DNA from: Hippopus hippopus
Taxonomy: Eukaryota; Mollusca; Bivalvia; Cardiida; Cardiidae
Direction: 5' to 3'
NCBI GenBank assembly: GCA_946811185.2
Contig: OX328105.1
Coordinates: 47,430,845-47,494,844 of the forward strand
Length of the DNA stretch: 64,000 nucleotides
The notes under the pieces are model-generated. The model did no database searches, was not told the DNA's origin, and worked only from the letters and a program-made list of their open reading frames with translations. The translations under genes and the position numbers were made by a program. Positions 18,981-27,583 of the stretch are shown here, in pieces; positions within the stretch are counted from its first letter, which is position 1; each line of letters begins with the position of its first letter.

Positions 18981-19361
18981 ATGGATATACATAAATTTGG
19001 TATAAAACCTAATATTACTACTCAACATAAAACTATATTTTGGAAACCTCATTTACACGGAGTAAGATATCCTCCCTTAAAGCATGATCCTCTAAAATGG
19101 AAAATATACTCGCAAGTAACTATCAAGATTCCTCCTCGTGATGGCATGAGACTTTCGCTAGGATTTGGTTTTATAACTACACGAGGAGTTGTAGTGATAT
19201 CTGTTAGTAATAAATGGAAAGATAGTTTAACCATTCTTAATGGAGCACATCTTGATAATGAGGCTGATGATATCTTAGTCTACATTTATAATTTCTCACA
19301 AAAACCGATCGAAATACCTGAGGGAGAGTTATTCTGTTATCTAAAATATTTACAATCTTGA
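18981..19361 (+). CDS. dUTPase-fold protein lacking clear catalytic motifs
   Basis: A 126-residue protein. The order of strands resembles a trimeric dUTPase: VTIKIPPRDGMRLSLGFGFI, then TRGVVVISVSN, then ILVYIYNFSQKPIEIPEGEL and FCYLKYL, the last matching the ...VKKGDRIAQLI strand of dUTPases. The usual motif 3 (GxIDxDYRG) and the SGLA motif are not seen; NGAHLDNEADD stands at the motif 3 place. I infer a structural or regulatory dUTPase-like fold rather than an active enzyme. The start follows ATAAAATG. It could also be an unrelated jelly-roll capsid accessory. Confidence 0.5.
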   Translation: MDIHKFGIKPNITTQHKTIFWKPHLHGVRYPPLKHDPLKWKIYSQVTIKIPPRDGMRLSLGFGFITTRGVVVISVSNKWKDSLTILNGAHLDNEADDILVYIYNFSQKPIEIPEGELFCYLKYLQS

Positions 19362-19387
19362 GATAAAAAAATTATCATTTTAATAAA

Positions 19388-20123
19388 ATGGCAGATACAG
19401 ATCAAGAACATCCCTCTAAAAAATATATATCCTCCCTTACCCAAAGAACGAAGTACCACAAGCGCCCCACCCGTATATTCCCCAATATTTACGGGTGAGC
19501 TCAAGAACATAGAACCCCATATGGATGGTCCAGGAAAGAGCCTGGAAGGACATATGTATAGGCTAGGTAAGATATCTGAGATACAAAAATACCTTGAGAA
19601 AGAAGTTCAAACTAGAGATGTGCTGGCCAAAAAGTATTTTAGAGCAGCGAAGATAGTTGACAATGTTGACACAGTACTAATCACGGTAGCAATGGCTGCA
19701 GGTGTAGGCGGCATCAGTTTGCTATCTAGCATCGTAGCTATTCCAGCTGTAATAGCATTAGAAGCAACAGCCGCGTCAACTGGTTTACTATCTATCATAG
19801 GTAAGTATGTAGTAAGAAATTCGAGATCTAAAGCAGAAAAACACCAAAAGATCAAGATGGTAGCTGATGCGAAGCTCGATACAATTTCTTTGCATATATC
19901 CAAAGCTCTAAAAGATGACTACATCTCAGATGAAGAATTCAGACTAATCTTGGATGAAGTAGAGAAATACAAAGTTATGAAAGAAGAGATACGTACCAAG
20001 ATCAAGAAGAAGATCTCTACTGAGAACGAAGAAAGCTTGATCGAAAAGGGGAGGCGAGAAGCGAGGGAATCCTTTCGGAAGCTCGTTGAAAAGAATAGTG
20101 CAACGACATCGTCCTCGGTGTAG
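19388..20123 (+). pseudogene. Two-helix membrane protein, apparently frame-broken near the start
   Basis: The longest ATG frame starts at 19521 and gives 200 residues. It has two hydrophobic segments at about 48-68 and 72-95 (ITVAMAAGVGGISLLSSIVA; VIALEATAASTGLLSIIGKY), then a charged helix with SDEEFRLILDEVEKY. Close relatives occur in many Polintons and cnidarian genomes. The same frame is open back to 19362 with a Pro-rich leader but no ATG. The element's start motif, AATAAAATG, stands at 19388 in another frame, which stops at 19494-19496. The two frames meet at an A-run at 19418-19423. So either a one-base indel or a frameshift lies there, or translation begins at 19521. Base composition is less AT-rich than in neighbouring genes. 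Confidence 0.65.
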
Positions 20124-20179
20124 TCTTCCTGAGATTCGATGTAAGTGTATTTGTGAAATAGGTGATACCTCAGACATGT

Positions 20180-20214
20180 AATATATAAGAGAATATATAA
20201 TGCTCTTATATATT
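20180..20214. terminator. AT-rich hairpin after membrane protein gene
   Basis: AATATATAAGAG pairs with CTCTTATATATT around an 11-nt loop, 57 bases after the stop. It is followed by three AAAACTGTTAC-like short repeats. A candidate 3'-end signal or regulatory site ahead of the next gene. Confidence 0.4.
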
Positions 20215-20276
20215 AAAAACTGTTACAAAAACTGTTACAAAAACTATGTTAAAAAATTATTTTAGTAATTAAAAAA

Positions 20277-21173
20277 ATGTCTTTTTTAAAACTCGCTGAT
20301 CCTACAAAAAGGGACTTAATTGTAAAAGAGTATCTTGAAACGAGAAAGAAGATTCGGGATAATCTACTAGCAGAGAGAACGGGTAAACAAGAATTACAAA
20401 CCGATCTTTCAAGGTTTTTTAAACCTATAACGGAAACGCAAAAAGCTACAGCGAAGGAGATTACAGAGGGGCTTAGACCTATTAAAGAAGCTATCGAACA
20501 GTTACCACAAGCTATTAATCTACCAGCTTTTCCAACAATAAAAGCTTATCCCTCTGAAGAAAAACCAACCATTGAGGAAAGGAAATTGGATGAATATCAA
20601 GGTACATTTTTAATTGGACCACTTGCAAGGGAGTATCTAACACAATTTCTTGGTAATGATGTTGATAGAACATATGGATTACGTGATGAAGGTGGTAAAT
20701 TTTATATTGGTAGCAAAATGGTCATAATTGAGGAAGATGATATTATTCTTGGTACAGATACGTATACAGGAACACCTGGTTTATGGGAGTTAATTGTCGC
20801 TAAAGAACCAGAAGAAATATTATATACAGATTCAGATCTTGCAGATTATCAAGATTTAATGGTAAGAACCAGCGCTCTTCATCGAAATAACGATCCGGAT
20901 AATCCATATCCTAAAGCTTCTAAAGGGGAAAAATGGGCTAAAATTCTTAGACCTATTTGGTATAATAGAAAAAAGCATGAACGGTATGAAGGAAAGGGTA
21001 TCGTTATCCCATCTGACCCTAACGCATTAATAGAAAGACTAGATCTGTTACTGGCAAGTAAAGAAGCAGGTAACACAGGTGTAAGAAACGAGTTAGTGAG
21101 CATTTGTGACGAATTAAAAAGACAAGGTGTTTTAAATTCGCGCGCTTATAAAAATTTAATGTCTATACTATAA
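20277..21173 (+). CDS. Polinton conserved protein (resembles DUF8207 family)
   Basis: A 298-residue protein. The first ~100 residues are helical and charged (KRDLIVKEYLETRKKIRDNL). The middle is a compact domain: REYLTQFLGNDVDRTYGLRD, FYIGSKMVIIEEDDIILG, YTGTPGLWELIV, then LADYQDLMVRTSALHRNN. The combination 'YGLR...FYIG...V.I..DDI...GTPGLWEL' is common in Polinton-derived proteins of animals, which I recall as DUF8207. No enzyme motif is visible. It lies upstream of two other small virion-type genes and the capsid gene. The next ATG is 3 bases after its stop. Confidence 0.75.
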   Translation: MSFLKLADPTKRDLIVKEYLETRKKIRDNLLAERTGKQELQTDLSRFFKPITETQKATAKEITEGLRPIKEAIEQLPQAINLPAFPTIKAYPSEEKPTIEERKLDEYQGTFLIGPLAREYLTQFLGNDVDRTYGLRDEGGKFYIGSKMVIIEEDDIILGTDTYTGTPGLWELIVAKEPEEILYTDSDLADYQDLMVRTSALHRNNDPDNPYPKASKGEKWAKILRPIWYNRKKHERYEGKGIVIPSDPNALIERLDLLLASKEAGNTGVRNELVSICDELKRQGVLNSRAYKNLMSIL

Positions 21174-21176
21174 AAA

Positions 21177-21596
21177 ATGATCGTCACTAAAAAACACGGA
21201 TTTAAAAAAAAGTATTCATACGATGGTTCCGGAATCTTTGATAGCGTTGCTAACTTTTTAGCGAGGCTTTTTACAAGTAGCGCAGCTAAACAAATTGCGT
21301 CTTCTGCCCTTGGTGTAGGAAAGAGTGTAGCTAAGGAAGGTGCAAAGAAAGCTTTAGAGGTTGGAAAAAGTGCAGCTGTAGAAGCGGAAAAGAAATTAGT
21401 TACGAAAGCTTTGACACCAAAATCGAGGGAAATTTTACAAAAATATAGCGCAACACCTACAACGCAAAGTATGCCAGAGACGCAAAACATTAGTACATTA
21501 ATAGATGGATCTTCTCTGGCGAAGACGGAGAGCGCTATTGCTATTCAAGACTTAGTTAAAAGATTAAACAGTGGAGCAGGTATTAAAACAGTATGA
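21177..21596 (+). CDS. Small Ala/Lys-rich amphipathic protein, 139 residues
   Basis: It starts in ACTATAAAAAATG, overlapping the promoter box with the end of the previous gene. The protein has a GSGIFDSVANFLARLF motif near the N-terminus and a long Ala/Lys-rich helix (residues ~45-80). The C-terminal part has ISTLIDGSS. GSG-type small basic proteins of this type are frequent next to the capsid gene in Polintons. They recall adenovirus core peptides. No exact function can be given. Confidence 0.7.
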   Translation: MIVTKKHGFKKKYSYDGSGIFDSVANFLARLFTSSAAKQIASSALGVGKSVAKEGAKKALEVGKSAAVEAEKKLVTKALTPKSREILQKYSATPTTQSMPETQNISTLIDGSSLAKTESAIAIQDLVKRLNSGAGIKTV

Positions 21597-21623
21597 AGAA
21601 ATTATATTACTTATAAAAAGAGA

Positions 21624-22007
21624 ATGCCAGAATTAAAATTTGATCGTGTAGTTTATAAAAAATATAATACTAGTTCTATTACTATAGTAGGTGCATCTTT
21701 ACCCCTGACGAAGCAGGGCGAGTCATCCCTAAAAGACTGTGAAATCCTCGAAATTAATAACACGAAATATGGTTATAAAAAAGCTGTTGTGAAGTTATCT
21801 CCTGAAAAAGTAATCAAGATGAAAGAGATTGAGGAAAAGGTGAATGAACGTTTACAAAAGTGGGGGATACCCCAAATAACGATTGTATACGGTAATAGAG
21901 TTTATCCTAAAACTAAACTGGATACCGCAAAAAGCATTAAACTTGAAGGTGTGTTTGTTAATGATGAAAATAAGTCTTTTCCCCAGCTTTGGTTAGAACA
22001 ATTATAA
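21624..22007 (+). CDS. Unknown protein, 127 residues, with in-frame palindrome
   Basis: I do not recognise a family. It is basic and mixed alpha/beta; GASLPLTKQGESSLKDCEI near residues 24-42 is encoded across the GC-rich palindrome at 21703-21723 that also occurs in the integrase fusion gene. A helical stretch (PEKVIKMKEIEEKVNERLQKW) follows. The start is in TTATAAAAAGAGAATG, a weaker form of the start motif. It lies directly upstream of the major capsid gene. Confidence 0.7.
   Translation: MPELKFDRVVYKKYNTSSITIVGASLPLTKQGESSLKDCEILEINNTKYGYKKAVVKLSPEKVIKMKEIEEKVNERLQKWGIPQITIVYGNRVYPKTKLDTAKSIKLEGVFVNDENKSFPQLWLEQL
21703..21723 (+). repeat. GC-rich in-frame palindrome, second copy
   Basis: Twenty-one bases identical to the minus-strand copy at 15716-15736: CCCTGACGAAGCAGGGCGAG plus T. 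It is read in the same frame (LTKQGE). Confidence 0.75.
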
Positions 22008-22044
22008 TTTTTATTTTATTTAAAATTATAATTGTTATAATAAA

Positions 22045-23331
22045 ATGGACATTTTAAGAATCACCGAACCAATTTTAAAAGATGATAGTATTGCTGAGTA
22101 TGAACACCATGAGTATGAACCAATCACCGGTACACACCTCAACAACTCAGGAGGAGATATTAGGATTAGTATCGAAACCCAAGATATTTTTACTCATCCT
22201 AGTGAGAGTTATTTACTTATTATAGGTGAGTTAGTAAGAAGTGATACTGGAGCAGTTTACGATGCTAACACTAATATTTCTTTAACAAACAATGGCCTCA
22301 TGTATCTTTTTAAAAATATTAAGTATCAACTTTCGGGTATGGAGATTGAATCCGTATTGAATCCTGGCCATGCTACTACAATGCTTGGTTTGTTAAAATA
22401 TCCGGATGATTTTTCTAAATCACAAGGGTTAAATCAATGTTGGTATAAAGATACAACAGCAGCAGCACCTGGTGGAAACAATGGTTTTATTGTAAGAAGA
22501 AATTATATTATTAATGATCCTCTTCCAAGAGGTACCTTTAGCTTCAGAGTTCCATTAAAACATATATTTGGTTTTTGTGATGATTATGATAAGATATTGT
22601 ATGGAATGAAGCAAACTCTCACATTAACAAGAAATGATGATAATGATGCAATTTTTAGAGATGGTGCTGCTCCTGCTGATGGTAGAATTAATTTACTTAG
22701 AATATCTTGGTTTATGCCGCACGTGCTACCCGCAGATGGAGAGAAGATGCAACTTTATAAAATTATCGAGAAAAAAGAAAAAATACCGGTTGGATATAGA
22801 ATGAGGCAGTGCGACTCTATCGCGGTTCCTCAGTCAACATCATTTACCTGGAGACTTTCTGTCAAATCATCACCTGAAGTGCCACGTTTTATCATTGTTG
22901 GCTTTCAGACTGGTAAAAGTGGTGATCAAGAGCAAAATCCAGCCATATTTGATCATAGAAACGTTAAAAATATTTATGTTACGTTAAATTCTACTAGATA
23001 TCCTGCTGTTGATTATAATCTTTCATTCACTGCGAACCAATTTAGTAGAGTGTATGGTGACGCTTCTCTATTTAGATCTAAGTTTTATAACATGAATGAA
23101 ATGGTGTCAAACCCTAACATTACTCCCTCAGATTATAAAACCCTTTATCCTTTGTTTTTGTTTGACGTTTCCAAACAGAGTGAGAGATTAAAATACTCAG
23201 TAACTGATATCCAAATCAAAGCGAGTTTTACTGAAAATGTGCTTGCGAACACAGAGGCATATGCTGTTATTATTAGTGATAGGCTAATTAACTTCCAGTC
23301 TGATGGAAATAAAATGAGTGTAGTGTATTAA
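22045..23331 (+). CDS. MCP: Major capsid protein, double jelly-roll
   Basis: A 428-residue, beta-rich protein with the features of the Polinton/adintovirus hexon-like capsid protein. The N-terminus is YEHHEYEPITGTHLNNSG, then IRISIETQDIFTHPSESYLL, an inner GLMYLFKNIKYQLSGMEIE, then GTFSFRVPLKHIFGFCDDYD leading to the second jelly-roll; WFMPHVLPADGEKMQLYK and the late DVSKQSERLK are also family landmarks. Length is usual. By homology the trimer builds the icosahedral shell together with the penton-like protein (17518) after protease maturation. The start follows TTATAATAAAATG. No break is seen. Confidence 0.92.
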   Translation: MDILRITEPILKDDSIAEYEHHEYEPITGTHLNNSGGDIRISIETQDIFTHPSESYLLIIGELVRSDTGAVYDANTNISLTNNGLMYLFKNIKYQLSGMEIESVLNPGHATTMLGLLKYPDDFSKSQGLNQCWYKDTTAAAPGGNNGFIVRRNYIINDPLPRGTFSFRVPLKHIFGFCDDYDKILYGMKQTLTLTRNDDNDAIFRDGAAPADGRINLLRISWFMPHVLPADGEKMQLYKIIEKKEKIPVGYRMRQCDSIAVPQSTSFTWRLSVKSSPEVPRFIIVGFQTGKSGDQEQNPAIFDHRNVKNIYVTLNSTRYPAVDYNLSFTANQFSRVYGDASLFRSKFYNMNEMVSNPNITPSDYKTLYPLFLFDVSKQSERLKYSVTDIQIKASFTENVLANTEAYAVIISDRLINFQSDGNKMSVVY

Positions 23332-23352
23332 GATATTTTTTCCTATATAAAA

Positions 23353-23700
23353 ATGATAAAGATTACAGATTTAAAAAAAATTCTTAAACAAAATAATATA
23401 AATTTTTACGGTTATTGGAATAAAAAACGCTTAGAGGATTTGGTAGAAGAACATGGTTTGTTACCGGAGGAGTCGTCTAAGCTACCAAAAAAAGAAAGAA
23501 GCAAAGACCCTAAGTATGATAGATTAAAGACTATTATGCATAATCCTAAGAAAGTTACTTTAGAGGATGTTGAAACTGGCGAGATAAAAACCTTTCCATC
23601 GATTTATAAGGCTAGTAAATTTATAGATCGCTGCCCGCAAATTATTAAGATCTATAATGGAGGAATTTGGAATAATAAATATAAGATTAACATACAATAA
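23353..23700 (+). CDS. SAP-like plus NUMOD1-like small DNA-binding protein
   Basis: A 115-residue protein. Residues 1-36 (ITDLKKILKQNNINFYGYWN and KKRLEDLVEEHGLL) look like a SAP helix-extension-helix DNA-binding motif. Residues 63-115 (KKVTLEDVETGEIKTFPSIY, KASKFI and NGGIWNNKYKI) have the pattern of NUMOD1, the small helix-turn-helix module usually attached to homing endonucleases. No nuclease domain is present. The start follows CCTATATAAAAATG. A DNA-binding role, perhaps in gene control or genome packaging, is inferred. Confidence 0.7.
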   Translation: MIKITDLKKILKQNNINFYGYWNKKRLEDLVEEHGLLPEESSKLPKKERSKDPKYDRLKTIMHNPKKVTLEDVETGEIKTFPSIYKASKFIDRCPQIIKIYNGGIWNNKYKINIQ

Positions 23701-23776
23701 TTTTATTATAACAATGACGAAGTTGTAATAATAAAATTAAATTTAGTTTAAGTTTCTTTTATTATATATAAAAAAG

Positions 23777-26700
23777 ATGAGTTTCCTAAATAGATTTACG
23801 AGTGCAGCAAGACGAGCTGCGTCTAATGTTTACTCTGGAGCAAGACGACTAGCCTCAGCTGTTGTTCCGGAATCTATACAAAGAAGAGTAACTGATTTCG
23901 GTAACTGGATAACTGGTAATGTGGAGACAACACAGATACCGCAAGTGTTGGATGAAATTGTTGCCCACGTTAGAGAAAATTACCCTCCAAGGCAGGAGTT
24001 ATGGGTTAGAGAGGGGGTATCTGCTTTAGGAGGGTTTGCGAGGCAATATGTAATAAATGGGGGTATAGAAAGAGATGCGTATACGTTTATGGAAAATGCG
24101 CGTGATAATATGGTTAATGTTATGAGAAACAACGTAGGAAGTAAAGTTCAACTAATTCTTAGATGTATTATGAGAAAAATAACTGCACCCGAACTTACTT
24201 TAATAAGAGTACCTTTCTATTCAGGACATGAATATATTCTTGAGGGAACCGATATAGATGAACTTTATACAACTATGATTGAAAGAATTTCAGAAAGCAT
24301 AGCAATTTTTCAAAGAGAGGGTAGTGATTGGGTAGTTCATAATATATTAGCATTCGAGTTGCATACAGTTGAAATTGATCCTTTAAGAGCTAATGGTTGG
24401 TTACCTTTACCAAAGTGGATTGTTAACAAAAAGTCGGTTATCAATATGCAAAATGAAGATGATAAATGTTTTGATTGGAGTATTTTAAGAGCATTAAACC
24501 CTAAAGATACTAATCCACAAAGAGTTGATAAAGAATTAAAAGCGAAGGAGGGCAGCATAAACATGGATGGAATAGAACGTCCTGTTTCGCTTAAAGGTAT
24601 TGATAAGTTTGAAAAACAAAATCCTGAGATTAGTGTAAACGTTTTTGGAATAAGAGATTATGATCAAAAAGTTTATCCTCTTAGGATTACAAAAGATGAA
24701 AAAAGTAAACACGTTGATCTTCTTTTTATTAAATATCATGTTAAAACTCCCGATCCCTCTAACGCCGAAGGCGTCAAGGGTAATGGTAATGATGGGATTA
24801 ATACTCACTATGCTCTCATCAAAAACTTTGGTGGGTTGATGAGAAGCCAAGTGAGTAATAATAGCGGTATAGAATATTGCAAACGATGTTTAAATCATTT
24901 TGGTAGGATTAAACTTTTGGAAAAACATAAACGATATTGTAACGAGTATGAACCCATTGAAATGGTTATGAATGCACCGGGTACCATGTTACGCTTTAAT
25001 CATAACGCGAAGAAAATAAAGGTTCCTTTTGTGGTATATGCTGACTTTGAAAGTGTTTTAAAACCGATACACACATGCGAGTCAAATCCAAAAGATAGTT
25101 ATACTATACAAACTCAAAAACATTTACCTTGTAGTTTCTATTATATCATAGTATTTTTTACTGATGATATGTCTAAACCGATAATAAGAAACTATACGGG
25201 AGAAAACGCTAGTGAAGTTTTTATAGATACGTTATCGAGAGATATTAAGAACCTTTATGAAAAATATTATAAAAAAACAAAACCTTTGAAACTCACAATA
25301 GAGGAACAACAAAAACATTCGCAACAAACAAAATGTTGGATTTGTGGTAATAAGTTTACAAAAGATAATATTAGAGTAAGAGATCATTGTCATTTTACAG
25401 GAGAGTATAGAGGTTCCGCGCATCAAGACTGTAATCTAAAAGCTAGTAAACCTAATTTTACACCAGTATATTTTCATAATTTAAGCGGATATGATGCTCA
25501 TCTTTTTATAAAATATCTTGGTAAAACTAGTGGTAAAATTAATTGCATTCCAAATAATGAGGAGAAATATATTAGTTTTGGTAAAAGCATTTGGGTTGGA
25601 GAAACAGAAAAAAAGAAAGATGCTATATATCACGAAATTAGATTTCTTGATAGTTTTAAATTTATGAGTTCTAGTTTGGATAAACTTTCATCTTACTTAG
25701 AGGAAAGTCAGTTAAAAATTTTAGCAAGATATTTTACTAAAGAACAACTACCACTAGTTAGGAGAAAAGGAGTTTTCCATTATGAATATTTAGACTCATT
25801 TAAAAAGCTTTATGATGAAAAATTACCACCAAAAGAAGCTTTTTATTCCACTTTAAATAAAACACATATTAGTGATGAGGACTATGCTCACGCTAAAAAT
25901 GTATGGGAAGCTTTTAATATGAAAACTTTTAAGGATTATTTAGAACTTTACAATAAAATAGATGTGTTACTTTTAGCAGACGTCTTTGAGAATTTTAGAG
26001 ATGTTTGTTGTAAAAATTATGACTTAGATCCTAGTTGGTATTATACAGCACCAGGTTTGGCATGGGATGCAGCATTAAAAATAACGGATGTAGAACTAGA
26101 ACTTTTGTCTGATCCTGATATGCTTTTAATGTTTGAAAAAGGTATCAGAGGTGGTGTTAGTATGTGTTGTAAAAGATATTCAGAAGCAAATAACAAATAT
26201 ATGGGCGAATTATATGATTCAAGTAAACCATCAAAATATTTACTATATATAGATGCAAATAGTCTTTATCCTTGGGCGATGAGTCAACCTCTTCCTACTC
26301 ATGGTTTTAAATGGATGACTGATAAAGAATTAGAAAATTGGCAGGATCATTCTTGTATATTAGAAGTAGATTTAGAATACCCTAAAGATTTACATGATTT
26401 ACATAATGACTTCCCTTTAGCGCCTGAACGTTTAAAAATAGAAAAGGTAGAAAAACTTATTCCAAACTTAAATAACAAAAAGAAATTTGTTTTACATTAT
26501 AAAGCTTTAAAAACATGTGTTGATTTAGGTTTAAAAATTACTAAAATACATAGTGGAATTAAGTTTGAGGAAAGTGTATGGCTTAAGAAATACATCGATA
26601 TAAATATAGAGCTGAGAAAAAAAGCTAAAAATGAGTTCGAGAAAGATTTTTTTAAGTTGATGAATAATTCGGTATTTGGTAAGACTATGGAGAATTTAAG

Positions 26701-27427
26701 AAATAGAGTAGAAGTTCATTTAGTTAATAATAGATATAGAGCAAAAAAGCTTGCAGGAAGATCTAATTATAAGCATACTACAATATTTAATGAAGATCTT
26801 GTTGCTATTCATATGAAAAAGACTAGTATAAAATTTAACAAGCCTATTTATCTAGGAGGAAGTATTTTAGATGTTAGCAAAACACACATGCAAAAAGCTT
26901 TGTATAATTACTTTAAACCAAAGTATGGTGAAAAGGTTAAAATGTGTTATACTGATACTGATAGTTTTATCCTTGAAATAGAAACTGATGATTTATATAA
27001 GGATATAGAAAAAGATGTACTTGAAATGTTTGATACTAGTAATTATCCTAAAGATCACTTCTTAAGAAGTTATCAAAATGCAAGAGAAGTTGGAAAGTTT
27101 AAAGATGAGTTAGGTGGTAATATTATAACTAAGTTTGTTGGCTTAAGAGCAAAAACGTATGCATATAAAACTTTAGATGAAGAGGAAGATAAAAGATGTA
27201 AGGGAATAAAGAAGTCAGTAATTAAGAATGAATTAAGATTTGATCATTATAAAGAATGCTGTTTTACAGAAGAAGATCAGTATAGGGCAATGCATGTATT
27301 AAGAAGTCGTGGTCATGAAGTATATACAGAGAAAATAAACAAAGTTGCTTTGAGTTGTAAAGATGATAAAAGGTTTGTTTTGGAGAGCAAGATTGACACA
27401 TTAGCTTGGGGGCATTATAAAATATAA
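23777..27427 (+). CDS. PolB: Protein-primed family B DNA polymerase
   Basis: An intact 1216-residue polymerase. An Arg/Ala-rich N-terminus (FTSAARRAASNVYSGARRLA) starts the protein; a C2H2-like finger (CKRCLNHFGRIKLLEKHKRYC, near 365-385) precedes the exonuclease. Exo I is YADFES (~420), Exo II HNLSGYDAH (~570), Exo III near YNKIDVLLLAD (~730). Between Exo I and II lies a CWICG...RDHCHFTGEYRG...DCN segment like endonuclease VII, normal for Polintons. Polymerase motifs follow: YIDANSLYPWAMSQ (~825), KLMNNSVFGKT (~962) and YTDTDSF (~1058). By homology it copies the linear element from a terminal protein bound at the TIRs. The stop codon lies inside the shared-loop hairpin at 27419. Confidence 0.97.
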   Translation: MSFLNRFTSAARRAASNVYSGARRLASAVVPESIQRRVTDFGNWITGNVETTQIPQVLDEIVAHVRENYPPRQELWVREGVSALGGFARQYVINGGIERDAYTFMENARDNMVNVMRNNVGSKVQLILRCIMRKITAPELTLIRVPFYSGHEYILEGTDIDELYTTMIERISESIAIFQREGSDWVVHNILAFELHTVEIDPLRANGWLPLPKWIVNKKSVINMQNEDDKCFDWSILRALNPKDTNPQRVDKELKAKEGSINMDGIERPVSLKGIDKFEKQNPEISVNVFGIRDYDQKVYPLRITKDEKSKHVDLLFIKYHVKTPDPSNAEGVKGNGNDGINTHYALIKNFGGLMRSQVSNNSGIEYCKRCLNHFGRIKLLEKHKRYCNEYEPIEMVMNAPGTMLRFNHNAKKIKVPFVVYADFESVLKPIHTCESNPKDSYTIQTQKHLPCSFYYIIVFFTDDMSKPIIRNYTGENASEVFIDTLSRDIKNLYEKYYKKTKPLKLTIEEQQKHSQQTKCWICGNKFTKDNIRVRDHCHFTGEYRGSAHQDCNLKASKPNFTPVYFHNLSGYDAHLFIKYLGKTSGKINCIPNNEEKYISFGKSIWVGETEKKKDAIYHEIRFLDSFKFMSSSLDKLSSYLEESQLKILARYFTKEQLPLVRRKGVFHYEYLDSFKKLYDEKLPPKEAFYSTLNKTHISDEDYAHAKNVWEAFNMKTFKDYLELYNKIDVLLLADVFENFRDVCCKNYDLDPSWYYTAPGLAWDAALKITDVELELLSDPDMLLMFEKGIRGGVSMCCKRYSEANNKYMGELYDSSKPSKYLLYIDANSLYPWAMSQPLPTHGFKWMTDKELENWQDHSCILEVDLEYPKDLHDLHNDFPLAPERLKIEKVEKLIPNLNNKKKFVLHYKALKTCVDLGLKITKIHSGIKFEESVWLKKYIDINIELRKKAKNEFEKDFFKLMNNSVFGKTMENLRNRVEVHLVNNRYRAKKLAGRSNYKHTTIFNEDLVAIHMKKTSIKFNKPIYLGGSILDVSKTHMQKALYNYFKPKYGEKVKMCYTDTDSFILEIETDDLYKDIEKDVLEMFDTSNYPKDHFLRSYQNAREVGKFKDELGGNIITKFVGLRAKTYAYKTLDEEEDKRCKGIKKSVIKNELRFDHYKECCFTEEDQYRAMHVLRSRGHEVYTEKINKVALSCKDDKRFVLESKIDTLAWGHYKI
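24755..24780 (+). repeat. Third GC-rich palindrome, inside PolB
   Basis: ACGCC pairs with GGCGT around GAA, with outer CCCT/AGGG pairing. It encodes SNAEGVKG just before a Gly/Asn-rich loop. It is not the same sequence as the 15716/21703 palindromes but has the same form (GC-rich hairpin with a GAAG centre in an AT-rich gene). Confidence 0.45.
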
Positions 27428-27452
27428 CTTTGTTTATTATAAGTTATATTTT
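27419..27452. terminator. Shared-loop hairpin, inverted copy, between PolB and last gene
   Basis: AAAATATAACTT pairs with AAGTTATATTTT. The loop is TGTTTATTAT, the exact complement of the loop at 12334 and 13072. The PolB stop codon (TAA, 27425-27427) lies in the left stem. In minus-strand sense this copy reads exactly as the other two do, so it suits the gene at 27584-27877. Confidence 0.6.
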
Positions 27453-27531
27453 TTTTAGAAAATTTTTTTAAGTTGAGAAGTAGTGTAATGTTTAGTGAAG
27501 CTCCAGCAGCTAATACAATGGGATGAATAAA

Positions 27532-27571
27532 ATATATAATATACATTTTTATAGAATTGTATATTATATAT
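27532..27571. terminator. AT-rich hairpin between convergent genes
   Basis: ATATATAATATACA pairs with TGTATATTATATAT around a 12-nt loop, 13 bases downstream (minus sense) of the terminal gene's stop. A possible second 3'-end signal. Confidence 0.45.
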
Positions 27572-27583
27572 AAAAAAAAATTT

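Noticed and set aside
24337..24850. Minus-strand frames opposite PolB
   Set aside because: They are shadows of the polymerase frame, without start motif or family similarity.
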